The notes under the pieces were generated by a model. It did no database searches. It worked only from the letters and a program-made list of their open reading frames with translations, and was not told the DNA's origin. A stretch of 64,000 nt of DNA from Cunninghamia lanceolata (taxonomy: Eukaryota > Streptophyta > Pinopsida > Cupressales > Cupressaceae), in contig BSBN01000254.1 of assembly GCA_027924645.1 (NCBI GenBank), forward strand, positions 11,798,001-11,862,000. The letters run 5' to 3'. Below, piece by piece: positions 1 through 9,691 of the stretch. Positions within the stretch are counted from its first letter, which is position 1. Each line of letters starts with the position of its first letter. Both the position numbers and the translations under genes were made by a program.

Positions 1-532
1 GATTTAATAAATTAAGGTATAATGGAAAATTGGAAACAATGTTGTTGCACTCGAAACTAATTCACCTTCAAGAGTAAATAGAACGAAATCAAGAGAATTT
101 CTAAGTGAGAGCTCCAAAAGGAAATAAGAAGTTTGGCAAACTTTGGTGCTCAAAAGGGTAAAGCAACATGTTCTCAGTTGATAATGAGAGACATTTTTCA
201 AGAGAGTTGTGACAAAACAACACAAGCTAAAGATTGCCTCCTTGGTGGGATCACCTACAAAGAGGAAGTTAAAGATTTTACTTGAGGGAAAGTGAAGGTA
301 AAACATTGTTTACTATAGAAGTGGACAAGTATTCTAGGAAATGGAACTCAAAATCAAAAGGACATATTGAAAAAATTTCCCAAATACCAACTGAAACATA
401 TGAAATAGGCATGAATCTTATAATGAATGGAGGAAATTTTAAGTGAAATTTGTAGCGTGGTTAGCAGTGTCGCAACCTCTGTACATGAATTTTTATCCAA
501 GGATCTAGATATTTTTTAATAATCATCAACCA
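1..532. other. Unassigned leading stretch
   Basis: No intact gene is visible. Short coding-like patches occur on the plus strand (for example a Lys/Arg/Ser-rich stretch around 50-110 and another around 230-290), each broken by stops within a few dozen codons. They may belong to the same decayed coding mosaic as the ORF that follows, but no family is recognisable. Confidence 0.3.
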
Positions 533-740
533 TTGGATAGAGTTGAGAAATTTTCAAGGCCAACTGAGTTAAATATATTAAATGAAATACATGAAAATGA
601 ACAGCTATGTCAGACTGGTGATATAGAAATAAAAAATGACAGTAGAATGAATGCATTGAAAAGTTCTAAACCTATGCAAAATGGAGAAACACAAGTTGCT
701 CAGAACATAACCTCTACGCTAGAACCCTTGAATGATTTTA
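533..740 (+). pseudogene. 5' part of a decayed ORF split by Copia B
   Basis: A plus-strand reading frame, rich in Asn, Glu and Ser, runs to the edge of Copia B at 740. If Copia B and one copy of its TTTTA target duplication are removed, the frame continues without a shift at 8205 and runs about 27 more codons to a stop near 8286. In the present sequence it instead reads into the Copia LTR and stops near 790. I do not recognise the protein. No signal peptide or membrane segment is visible. It lies on the same strand as the TRRAP-like and kinesin-like fragments at 8291-9691, so it may be one more piece of that mosaic. Confidence 0.45.
736..740. repeat. Left target-site duplication of Copia B (TTTTA)
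   Basis: The five bases before the LTR terminus TGTTGG at 741 are TTTTA. The same five bases follow the other LTR at 8200-8204. A perfect 5-bp duplication is the size expected for a Copia integrase. Confidence 0.85.
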
Positions 741-2207
741 TGTTGGATCTAGGGCATACAACTGAGGGGGGGGGTGAATCAGTTGTATAAAACTTCTTGT
801 TCTTTCAAACACTTGATTCTTTGTTGTTAGTTAGCAGCATATCAATTAATCATTCATGAAAGCATAATACATAAACACAAGAGCAGATAAGCATCAACAC
901 ATTGAACACCACGATTTTGACGTGGAAAACCCGTTTAAGGGAAAAACCACGGGGTGATTAACCCAAGAATTATTCTCTGTTAGAAGAATAAAGAAAAATG
1001 AATGGCACATGCCAATTAGGGCTCACTGCCCGAGCACACTGCTCACAAAGAGGCCCACTACCTACAAGGAGACACACTGCCTACAAAGTGATAAAAATCA
1101 CAGTCTTGAACTGGAGAATGACATCTCTACTATGTCCGGATCAGTTCCAATTAAGCCCAAAAACCTCTGTTCTGCCTTTCGCACTTCTCTTCGCTATGTC
1201 ACACTCATCCACACACACCACACCTCAAAATGAACTCACAGACCATTATTTATACAAGACATCGACTTAGGATCAAACATCTAAGTCGGCAAACAATCAT
1301 AAGAGTATCAGCAAGATGAATAACACATCCGGTCGGCCACAACAAGAACATTCGCAGGATGAACAACTCATCCGGTTGGCTAAACAGAGCAAGAACTTCA
1401 TCCGGAAGAATAACTTCAATTCTGGGCTCTACTATCAATGCGGATCAACAACACAACCTCAACACGATCCAGAAAACTTCACAAGCCTGCCTGAATGTCC
1501 GGATACATCCGCACTCCCTTTACTTGCTGGAATCTCTTGTCTTCCTCATCCGGAACTTCAAGAACACAGTCTGTCGCCACTGTAGAAGGTACTTCCGGAC
1601 CTTCAAATCATACATTATCAATGCGGACCAATAACACAATCTCAACATGATCCAAGAACTTTCACAAGCCTGTCTGAATGACCAGGTACGTCCGCATTTC
1701 CTTTACTTACTGAAATCTCTTATCCTCCTTATCCGGAACTTCAAGAACACAGTCTGTCACCACTGTCATAATGCAAGAGGTACTTCCGGACCTCCAAATC
1801 ATACACAACTCCAGATGGCACATCACAAGGACATCCCAAATACTCTTTCCAATCCGTAGATTAGGATTGTACAATTCTGGACCTCACCGGACCTTTCTGT
1901 GATCCTCTGTCACCTCTAAGCACTTGCCGGAACCGGTTCCACACAGACAGCCATAACTTCTTCAGGTCTTCATGCGGACCTCTGAAAACTTGACTGAAGC
2001 ATCTCAAGACTCATATTTGCAAACCCTTTAATCCACATCCTCCGGTTCTCAACCTATCCAATATATTTGCCTTCTTCTCATCACTGTTCCTGACTGAGGG
2101 TAATTTTCTCAATATCCTCAACACACAGCTCATCCAATCCTTCTTGTCAATGTAATATGAGTATGTTGACATCAATGACAACACTTGTTCACCTCATACT
2201 TGCAACA
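741..2207 (-). repeat. Copia B 3' LTR
   Basis: It matches 6733-8199 along its whole length. In element orientation it starts TGTTGCAAGTATG and ends at the TGTT seen on the plus strand at 741. The U5 end holds a hairpin (758-786) with 8-bp arms ACAACTGA and TCAGTTGT around a C-rich loop. The block near 895-960 resembles the transcript-leader block seen in the other Copia LTRs of the window. Confidence 0.92.
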
Positions 2208-2220
2208 ATCTCCCCCTTTG
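2208..2220 (-). promoter_or_regulatory. Copia B polypurine tract
   Basis: Read on the minus strand this is CAAAGGGGGAGAT, directly against the LTR start. It is the expected primer site for plus-strand DNA synthesis. Further G-tracts of the same kind lie upstream in element order near 2284, 2321, 2360 and 2431. Confidence 0.85.
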
Positions 2221-2518
2221 TCATTGATGGCAACATGTGATGTGAAAAACCATCAAGACAAGAACTTCTCCTTTCTGTCACAGCTCCCCCTATCAACAAC
2301 AACTTTTTACATGTCTTCTCTCCCCCTTTGATCATTAACCACTTGTTTTTCACATGTCTTCTCTCCCCCTTTGACATCAATGGGAAAGGGCTCATACTTG
2401 CAATTCTAATACATCAGAATCATACCAGCTGCTCCCCCTTAGTAGCAGCTCCCCATCATCAATCCGGATCACAAGATATGACTGTGATATCCACCGAACT
2501 GATGCACATCAGTGCATC

Positions 2519-4531
2519 TTAGTTTATCACCGGAGGGGCCATGACCCCTAACTTCTCCCGGAGATATTCAAAAGAGTCCTTGGGAAGAGGTTTTGTAAAG
2601 ATATCTGCAATCTGATCCTTGGAGGGAACATACTCCAATCTGACTTCTTCCTTGTTTAATTGTTCTCTCAAAAAGTGAAATTTGATAGATATGTGCTTAG
2701 TCTTAGAGTGCAATACCGGATTCTTAGAAATATTAATTGCACTTGAATTATCACAGAAAATTGTGATAGGCTCCTCATATTCAACTTTGATGTCTCTTAG
2801 CATCTGCTTCATCCATAAGATTTGAGTGCAACTACCTGCTGCTGCAATGTATTCTGCTTCAGTTGTAGATAGAGATATTGCATCTTGTTTCTTGCTTAGC
2901 CAAGAAACCAATCTCTTCCCCAAAAAGAATGCTCCACCACTAGTGCTCTTCCAGTCATCCACATCTCCTGCCCAATCTGCATCTGTGTAAGCATGAAGAG
3001 AGAAATCCGGATCTCTAGGGTACCATAGACCATACTCAACTGTTCCTTTCAAGTACCTAAAAATTCTTTTGATTGCCATAACATGAGATTCTCTAGGATT
3101 AGCCTGGAATCTTGCCACAAGACCAACAGCCTGCATTATATCTGGTCTAGTTTGAGTGAGATACAACAATCCACCAATCATTGATCTGTATTTTGTCTGA
3201 TCTGCCTTTGGAGAGTCATCATCTTTGCTTAACTTACATCCGGTTGCCATAGGAGTGTTCATAGGTTTTGAGTCTTCCATACCAAATTTCCTTAACAATT
3301 CTTTCACATATTTGGTCTGAGAAATGAAGATCCCTTCTTTTGTTTGAGTAATTTGCAGACCCAAGAAGAAATTCATTTCACCAAGCATAGACATTTCAAA
3401 CTCACTTTTCATCTGATTTGCAAAAGTTTTGCACATACTATCTCTTCCTCCAAAAATGATATCATCCACAAACACTTCAACAATCAATATGTTTTCATGA
3501 TCAATTTTGAAATATAAGTTACTGTCAGCAGTACCTTTGTTGAATCTAATCTGCACAAGATGCTTATCCAACCTTTCATACCATGCTCTTGGGGCTTGCT
3601 TCAATCCATACAAAGCTTTCTTCAACTTGCAGACCATATCATCATTATCAGACAATTGAAATCCATCCGGTTGTTCAATGTAGACTTCTTCTTCCAGATC
3701 ACCATTTAGGAAGGCAGATTTGACATCCATCTGATATACCTTGAAGTCTTTGAAGGCAGCAAATGCAAGAAGTAATCTGACTGCTTCAATTCTTGCCACC
3801 GGAGCAAAAGTCTCTTCAAAGTCAATTCCTTCTATTTGAGAATAGCCTTTGCAGACCAATCTAGCTTTGTTTCTGATTACTTCACCAGCTTCATTTAGTT
3901 TGTTCCGGAAGACCCACTTGGTTCCAATTACATTCCTGTTTCTAGGTCTGGGAACAAGATCCCAAGTATGATTTTTCTCAATTTGCATCAATTCATCTTC
4001 CATTGCTTTGGTCAAGTTTTCATCATTGCAGGCTTCATTTATTGTTTTAGGTTCAATCTTTGAAATCAGACAACATTCATCCTGATTTTGAGCAACATTC
4101 CTTCTAGTTTGTACACCTTTGCTTTTGTCACCTATGATCTGATCTTCAGAGTGGTTCAGTCTTACATACCTTGGAATTTTGGGAGTATCCTGCACTGCTG
4201 CTTCTTGATCAGGCTCATTCAAACCTATCTCTTCTTCCTGATTTACCGGATCAGGCTGACTCTGTCTCACCGGAGAGGATTGAGGTCCTTGAACACTGTC
4301 TTGGTCATCTTCATCAAACTCATAAAATCTTGAAGGCTTCTCAATTCCTTCATCAACTTTCACATTGGTGCTTTCTATCATCTTCCTCAATCTCTTATTG
4401 TAACACCGGTATGCTTTGCTTTGAGTGGAGTAACCCAAGAAAATTCCTTCATCACTTCTAGCATCAAACTTTCCTAGATCTTCATCTCTTTTAATATAAC
4501 ACTTGCTACCAAATACTCTAAAATATTTCAC
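2519..4531 (-). CDS. Copia B pol, second part: integrase end, reverse transcriptase, RNase H
   Basis: This is a 670-codon open frame. Its first residues belong to the C-terminal end of integrase. The Copia RT then starts at the [10 protein letters not shown] motif, followed by [17 protein letters not shown] and the catalytic FVDDIIFG (the Copia version of YVDD). RNase H follows with DADWAGD, STSGG and STTEAEY. The product would copy retrotransposon RNA into DNA inside virus-like particles. The frame has no ATG at the true junction because it is the continuation of the 4552-6324 frame. Compared with Copia A, a TGG-to-TAG stop and a 2-bp insertion near 4535-4550 separate the two parts. Otherwise it looks intact from end to end. 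Confidence 0.93.
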   Translation of the reverse strand: MKYFRVFGSKCYIKRDEDLGKFDARSDEGIFLGYSTQSKAYRCYNKRLRKMIESTNVKVDEGIEKPSRFYEFDEDDQDSVQGPQSSPVRQSQPDPVNQEEEIGLNEPDQEAAVQDTPKIPRYVRLNHSEDQIIGDKSKGVQTRRNVAQNQDECCLISKIEPKTINEACNDENLTKAMEDELMQIEKNHTWDLVPRPRNRNVIGTKWVFRNKLNEAGEVIRNKARLVCKGYSQIEGIDFEETFAPVARIEAVRLLLAFAAFKDFKVYQMDVKSAFLNGDLEEEVYIEQPDGFQLSDNDDMVCKLKKALYGLKQAPRAWYERLDKHLVQIRFNKGTADSNLYFKIDHENILIVEVFVDDIIFGGRDSMCKTFANQMKSEFEMSMLGEMNFFLGLQITQTKEGIFISQTKYVKELLRKFGMEDSKPMNTPMATGCKLSKDDDSPKADQTKYRSMIGGLLYLTQTRPDIMQAVGLVARFQANPRESHVMAIKRIFRYLKGTVEYGLWYPRDPDFSLHAYTDADWAGDVDDWKSTSGGAFFLGKRLVSWLSKKQDAISLSTTEAEYIAAAGSCTQILWMKQMLRDIKVEYEEPITIFCDNSSAINISKNPVLHSKTKHISIKFHFLREQLNKEEVRLEYVPSKDQIADIFTKPLPKDSFEYLREKLGVMAPPVIN

Positions 4532-4551
4532 AGTAGGAGTGATCTACCAAA

Positions 4552-6324
4552 CTAGAGTTCATAGGGGGTCTTACCGGTGTTGTTTCTGATTTGAACTCGA
4601 TTGAGAGTGTAGACTGCAGTGCTGATAGCTTCCTTCCAAAACATTTGAGGAACATTTGCTTCCAACATCATTGTCCTGGCAGCTTCCTGAATGGTCTGGT
4701 TCTTTCTCTCAACCACTCCATTTTGCTGTGGAGTCCTAGGAGCAGACAACTGTCTCCTTATACCCTGCTTCTCACAAAAATCAATGAACTCACCAGATGT
4801 AAATTCACCACCTCTATCAGACCTTAGACACTTTAGTTTCAATCTGGTTTGATTCTCTACCATAGCTTTGAAGATCTTGAACTTCTCAAATGCTTCTGAT
4901 TTTTCTTTTAGAAAGGTAACCCACATCATCCGGGAATGATCATCAATTAACAACATGAAATATCTATCACCTTGCAGACTCTTGATTCTTGTCGGACCAC
5001 AGAGATCAGTATGTACTAATTCCAACAATCTGGTAGAAGACTGATCTTTGCTTTTGAAAGAGACTCTGCTTTGTTTACCTAGCTGACATTCTTTGCACAA
5101 ACTATTTGTAGGTTTCATCAATTTTGGAAGATCTCTTACGGCCTGAGTATTGCTTATCTTGATGATGTTATCAAAATTTACATGGCACATTCTTCTATGC
5201 CATAACCAACTCTGATCAATTTGAGCAAACAAACAAATTTTATTTGAACCAACCAGATGAAAGATATTACCTTTTGTCTGAGTACCGGATGCAATCTCAG
5301 TTCCGGAGCTTGTAAAGATTCTGCATTTTCCATTTTTGAACCGGAGATCATAGCCTTTGTCCACTAACTGACCAACACTAAGAAGATTGTGCTTCAATCC
5401 TTCAACATACAGTACGTTACCTGTTTTGCTCTTTCCATCGAAGGAAATAGTTCCCCTGCCTCTGATTCTGCCAACAGAATTGTCACCAAACTTTACCATT
5501 CCTCCTTCATACCTTTCCAAATTCAAGAACTTATTCTTGTCACCAGTCATATGGTGAGAACATCCACTGTCAGTAACCCAATCATCCTTTTGTTCCACTT
5601 GAGCAGCCAAAGCTTTTTCAACAACTTTGTGATTGACAGATTCAGAGAGTATTGAATCTTCTTCCTTGATGACAATAAACACCCACTCATTTCCGGATTT
5701 GCTTCCTAGTTCTGATTCATCATCTGTTACTCCTTCATTGTCATCTTCTTCGTGAACATAATAGCAATTCTTTTGAAACCTTTGTCTGTTAGTATTAGAC
5801 CTTGTAGATCTTTCCGGACATCTTGAAGCAAAATGACCAATCTTATTGCAGTTGAAACACTTAAAGGGTAGTTTTCCTTCATACTTACCAGATCCTCTTG
5901 GCAGTCTCTTTGCAATGAGGGCTTCAAGTTGAGCTGTTTCTGCTTCTTCTTCTTCCATGTCTCTTCTTGCTTGATCATACCATGACATTTTCCTTGATGA
6001 GTTTTCTCCCGGATCAAATCTCTGTTTGCCTTTCACATAGGCACTAGCTTTGAAAGCAGATTTAGTCTTGGGAGGATCATCTCCAAACTCAGTCATTTCA
6101 AATGCAGCTAGTTTGCCAGCCAGTTGTTCTCTTGTGACAGTTGTGTGGGCTCTGAATTCATCAATGGCAGCAACCTTGATTTTGTAGGCAGCAGGAAGGG
6201 ATCTTAGGATTTTGCAGACAATCTCATTTTCATCTAAAGTTCCACCAGCATTTCTGATTCCACATACCAGCTCATTCACTCTTGGCATAAAGGTAGTGAT
6301 GTTTTCATCATCTCTCATTTTCAA
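4552..6324 (-). CDS. Copia B gag-protease-integrase
   Basis: This 590-codon open frame carries, in order, the second half of gag, a CCHC zinc knuckle (CFNCNKIGHFASRC), the aspartic protease active site (WVTDSGCSHH), the integrase zinc-binding HHCC region ending CKECQLGK, and the DDE core with HTDLCGP, LRSDRGGEFTS and PQQNGVVERKN. Gag packages RNA, protease matures the polyprotein, and integrase inserts the cDNA. The Met at the listed start is internal, because the frame joins the upstream gag part (6349-6675) without a length change. The only obstacle is one in-frame TAA, where Copia A has a CAA codon. Confidence 0.92.
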   Translation of the reverse strand: MKMRDDENITTFMPRVNELVCGIRNAGGTLDENEIVCKILRSLPAAYKIKVAAIDEFRAHTTVTREQLAGKLAAFEMTEFGDDPPKTKSAFKASAYVKGKQRFDPGENSSRKMSWYDQARRDMEEEEAETAQLEALIAKRLPRGSGKYEGKLPFKCFNCNKIGHFASRCPERSTRSNTNRQRFQKNCYYVHEEDDNEGVTDDESELGSKSGNEWVFIVIKEEDSILSESVNHKVVEKALAAQVEQKDDWVTDSGCSHHMTGDKNKFLNLERYEGGMVKFGDNSVGRIRGRGTISFDGKSKTGNVLYVEGLKHNLLSVGQLVDKGYDLRFKNGKCRIFTSSGTEIASGTQTKGNIFHLVGSNKICLFAQIDQSWLWHRRMCHVNFDNIIKISNTQAVRDLPKLMKPTNSLCKECQLGKQSRVSFKSKDQSSTRLLELVHTDLCGPTRIKSLQGDRYFMLLIDDHSRMMWVTFLKEKSEAFEKFKIFKAMVENQTRLKLKCLRSDRGGEFTSGEFIDFCEKQGIRRQLSAPRTPQQNGVVERKNQTIQEAARTMMLEANVPQMFWKEAISTAVYTLNRVQIRNNTGKTPYEL

Positions 6325-6348
6325 TCTTTCAAATTTCCCTTTCCGACT

Positions 6349-6675
6349 TTACAACCTTGCACTTTTGACAAACTCATCTCCTTCATACAGAAGTTCCAGT
6401 TTAGTCAGGATCTCATATGCAGTTGGTAGGTCAATAACATTCGAGAGATCTGAGTCATTCAATGCGCTTAGAAGAGCTTCCTTGGTCCGCAGATTGTTTT
6501 CAGCTTCTGTGATTTCATTCAGAGTTGTTGGACCACCTTGTGGAGGTACATATGGTTTTGAAACCATAGCCAAGTATGCTTTTCCCATACATTCAGAGTG
6601 ACACTTCATGCGACCTTTCCAGAGAGTGAAGTTGGTTCCATCGAACTTCGGACTATCCTTCTTGTATGACGACAT
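6349..6675 (-). CDS. Copia B gag, N-terminal part
   Basis: The first ATG after the PBS lies at 6675 on the minus strand and begins MSSYKKDSPKFDGTNFTLWK, a typical Copia gag N-terminus. The homologous Copia A gag has the same start context. The frame ends at a premature TAA, which reads CAA (Gln) in Copia A, so a one-base C-to-T change separates it from the 4552-6324 frame. I chose ATG 6675 over the upstream in-frame leucine codon at 6690 because both copies keep this ATG. Confidence 0.88.
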   Translation of the reverse strand: MSSYKKDSPKFDGTNFTLWKGRMKCHSECMGKAYLAMVSKPYVPPQGGPTTLNEITEAENNLRTKEALLSALNDSDLSNVIDLPTAYEILTKLELLYEGDEFVKSARL

Positions 6676-6718
6676 CCTGGATCTCCTCAAGCGGTTAAGC
6701 TCCTATCAGAGGAACTTA

Positions 6719-6730
6719 GCTCTGATACCA
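6719..6730 (-). promoter_or_regulatory. Copia B primer binding site (initiator tRNA-Met)
   Basis: Minus-strand TGGTATCAGAGC, two bases inside the 5' LTR. It is complementary to the 3' end of plant initiator tRNA-Met, the usual primer of Copia elements. Confidence 0.92.
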
Positions 6731-6732
6731 AT

Positions 6733-8199
6733 TGTTGGATCTAGGGCATACGACTGAGAGGGGGGGTGAATCAGTTGTATAAAACTTCTTGTTCTTTCAA
6801 ACACTTGATTCTTTGTTGTTAGTTAGCAGCATATCAATTAATCATTCATGAAAGCATAATACATAAACACAAGAGCAGATAAGCATCAACACATTGAACA
6901 CCACAATTTTGACGTGGAAAACCCGGTTAAGGGAAAAACCACGGGGTGATTAACCCAAGAATTATTCTCTGTTAGAAGAATAAAGAAAAATGAATGGCAC
7001 ATGCCAATTAGGGCTCACTGCCCGAGCACACTGCTCACAAAGAGGCCCACTGCCTACAAGGAGACACACTGTCTACAAAGTGATAAAAATCACAGTCTTG
7101 AACTGGAGAATGACATCTCTACTATGTCCGGATCAGTTCCAATTAAGCCCAAAAACCTCTGTTCTGCCTTTCACACTTCTCTTCGCTATGCCACACTCAT
7201 CCACACACACCACACCTCGAAATGAACTCACAGACCGTTATTTATACAAGACATCGACTTAGGATCAAACATCTAAGTCGGCAAACAATCATAAGAGTAT
7301 CCGCAAGATGAATAACACATCCGGTCGGCCACCACAAGAACATTCGCAGGATGAACAACTCATCCGGTCGGATAAACAGAGCAAGAACTTCATCCGGAAG
7401 AATAACTTCAATTCCAGGCTCTACTATCAATGCGGATCAACAACACAACCTCAACACGATCCAGAAAACTTCACAAGCCTGCCTGAATGTCCGGATACAT
7501 CCGCACTTCCTTTACTTGCTGGAATCTCTTGTCTTCCTCATCTGGAACTTCAAGAACACAGTCTGTCGCCACTGTAGAAGGTACTTCTGGACCTTCAAAT
7601 CATACATTATCAATGCGGACCAATAACACAATCTCAACATGATCCAAGAACTTTCACAAGCCTGTCTGAATGACCAGGTACGTCCGCATTTCCTTTACTT
7701 ACTTAAATCTCTTATCCTCCTTATCTGGAACTTCAAGAACACAGTCTGTCGCCACTGTCATAATGCAAGAGGTACTTCCGGACCTCCAAATCATACACAA
7801 CTCGAGATGGCACATCACAAGGACATCCCAAATACTCTTTCCAATCCGCAGATTAGGATTGTACAATTCTGGACCTCACCGGACCTTTTTGTGATCCTCT
7901 GTCACCTCTAAGCACTTGCCAGAACCGGTTCCACACAGACAGCCATAACTTCTTCAGGTCTTCATGCGGACCTCTGAAAACTTGACTGAAGCATCTCAAG
8001 ACTCATATCTGCAAACCCTTTAATCTGCATCCTCCGGTTCTCAACCTATCCAATATATTTGCCTTCTTCTCATCACTGTTCCTGACTGAGGGTAATTTTC
8101 TCAATATCCTCAACACACAGCTCATCCAATCCTTCTTGTCAATGTAATATGAGTATGTTGACATCAATGACAACCCTTGTTCACCTCATACTTGCAACA
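6733..8199 (-). repeat. Copia B 5' LTR
   Basis: This is the second 1467-bp LTR, equal in length to 741-2207. It begins TGTTGG on the plus strand next to the PBS and ends at 8199 against TTTTA. The U5 hairpin lies at 6750-6778, with one arm changed from ACAACTGA to ACGACTGA on the plus strand. As the 5' LTR it would hold the promoter. Confidence 0.92.
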
Positions 8200-8204
8200 T
8201 TTTA
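8200..8204. repeat. Right target-site duplication of Copia B (TTTTA)
   Basis: Identical to 736-740. Confidence 0.85.
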
Positions 8205-8288
8205 ATGATAAGATAATTTCAGTTAATGATGCACATGATTTATATCAGGATAAAGTAGCAGAACTCGCATCTATTACACATTCTTAAA
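8205..8288 (+). pseudogene. 3' part of the ORF split by Copia B
   Basis: About 27 codons followed by a TAA. It joins in frame to the 533-740 ORF when Copia B and one target duplication are taken out. The piece is acidic and hydrophilic (it contains DLYQDKVAELAS). I do not recognise the family. Confidence 0.45.
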
Positions 8289-8290
8289 AC

Positions 8291-8535
8291 AATTTTACAT
8301 GATTGAGGATGCAGAAGGATATACCCCACAAATGAAGAAGGCACTTCTGGTGCATTTTCCACATGTGTTTCAGTTGAAGGAAATAACACAGGACCGTTTA
8401 ATAGTTGCAATGCAAATGTTGATTCTACCAATGATTGCACACGCTTTTTGAAATGATTAGAGTTGGAATATGGTTGACTCTTCCATTATAAAGACAATTA
8501 TTGAAAAACTGCTTGACCCACATCAAGATATGTAG
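8291..8535 (+). pseudogene. TRRAP/Tra1-like HEAT-repeat fragment
   Basis: A plus-strand frame starts with EDAEGYTPQMKKALLVHF, continues with TQDRLIVAMQMLILPMIAHAF, and after two stops goes on with IIKTIIEKLLDP. From memory of the family, this matches a conserved segment of the plant TRRAP/Tra1 protein, a very large PIKK-like scaffold of histone acetyltransferase complexes. Only about 80 of several thousand residues are present, and three stops break it. It is therefore a gene fragment, not a gene. Its start is not an initiation site. It lies next to a kinesin fragment that is unrelated to TRRAP. Confidence 0.6.
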
Positions 8536-9058
8536 GTAAAAGGATGTGACCACAATTCAAGTCAAAAGTATGGTTATTATGGAATTAATGCCAACATTTC
8601 TTCAGCAAGGTCTTCACAATTACCAAATACTACTACCAGTCATGTGTCTATATTTGCTCATTGGGCTGAATCAAAACAATCTTCTGATTTAGAGATGGTC
8701 ATTTTGGTGGGAACCTAGAAGATATGGCTTGCACATTAATTTCCAGGATTCACTTTTTCCCATTTGTGTCCATCTTCAAGCATCAGATGAATAAAACTAT
8801 AGGAAATTTATTACTTTACACCATAACAACTTCAAGAATTTATATCTGATCAAATTAAAGCCTCTAGTTCCCTATCACATTGAAGAAGTTTTACATAACA
8901 ATGAGCTGATATAGCTTGATTTATCTAAGAATCTTGTTTGCCTAGATAAAATAACAACAGTAATAGTAGTTGCTAGCATATTTTGTGTAGGAGGCCAAAA
9001 TGGGTCTATTTTGTGTCATCAACTTGGTCAGCTTGATGAGAATGCTCATGATTTTTCC
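8536..9058 (+). other. Degraded, partly coding-like spacer
   Basis: A Ser/Asn-rich patch (about 8560-8710, containing NANISSARSSQLPN) sits between stops in the frame of the TRRAP-like fragment. After it the sequence is noncoding up to the kinesin-like fragment. I recognise no family here. Confidence 0.3.
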
Positions 9059-9691
9059 TTTGAGTTGAAGATGGTAGATGATACTCTTACACAACAAAAG
9101 AAAGAAGGGGCTGGTTATCTATCAAAACTTTAGGATTTGCAAGCAAAACTTATAGATGCAAAGCATCAACTGCGTGAAGGGAAAATTATTCATCACAAGT
9201 TTCATAATACTATTAAGGAATTGAAAGGCAACAATAGAGTTTTCTATAGAGTGCGACCTATTCTTCCTGATGATGGCGAGTATGGTTTGAAGACTCCTGT
9301 TGTCGAATATCCTAATTCAATGGAACTTCAGGACTGCAGTCTTGAACATATTCAACCACAAGGAAAAAAGTATGGCTTGTCATTTGATAAAGTATTTGGT
9401 CCTGTGATTACCCAACAAGATGTATTTTCTGATATATCTCAACTCATACAAAGCACATTGGATGGATACAAGGCATCAATGTTGGAAATTTACAATGAGA
9501 CCATACATGATCTTGCTCGAGTCAACTACCATGATGCCATAAAGAAGCATGTTGTGAAACATGATACCAATGGGAACATATTTGTCTCAGATCTTACCAT
9601 TGTTGAAGTTACGACCTGGGAAGAGGTTTCTTCACTTTTAAATCAGGGCAGCAACCAACAGATCCATGGGAAGGGTTCGAGCATAGGGTGA
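9059..9691 (+). pseudogene. Kinesin-14 motor fragment lacking the P-loop
   Basis: The frame begins in a coiled-coil neck (QLREGKIIHHKFHNTIKELK), has one stop at about 9131, then enters a kinesin-14 motor: NNRVFYRVRPILPDD, SFDKVFGP, VFSDISQLIQSTLDGYK, SMLEIYNETIHDL and KHDTNGNIFVSDLT. This is the C-terminal-motor type of plant ATK/KIN14 proteins, which walk to microtubule minus ends in spindles. The segment that should follow LDGYK, with the ATP-binding GQTGSGKT loop, is missing, and LDGYK runs straight into SMLEIYNET. Near 9648 a frameshift is evident, because the next frame reads NRSMGR, matching the usual continuation. The piece then ends. It cannot encode a working motor. Confidence 0.8.

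Larger units (their letters stand above)
741..8199 (-). mobile_element. Copia B: near-complete Ty1/Copia retrotransposon
   Basis: The element has two 1467-bp LTRs (741-2207 and 6733-8199) that begin TGTT and end AACA, and a TTTTA target duplication on both sides. In minus-strand order it carries a PBS complementary to initiator tRNA-Met, gag with a zinc knuckle, aspartic protease, integrase, reverse transcriptase, RNase H and a polypurine tract. This is the canonical Copia order. The LTRs differ at about 30 positions by eye count, near 2 percent, so this is the youngest complete element in the window. The polyprotein frame is open except for two premature stops and a 2-bp insertion, so this copy is not autonomous as it stands. 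Confidence 0.93.

Noticed and set aside
2328..2522. Plus-strand ORFs opposite Copia B and within its LTRs
   Set aside because: They lie opposite the clear minus-strand pol frame or in LTRs, differ in both LTR copies, and show no protein motif.
9137..9691. Functional kinesin gene
   Set aside because: The P-loop is missing, the upstream coiled coil has a stop, and a frameshift and termination follow within the motor domain.
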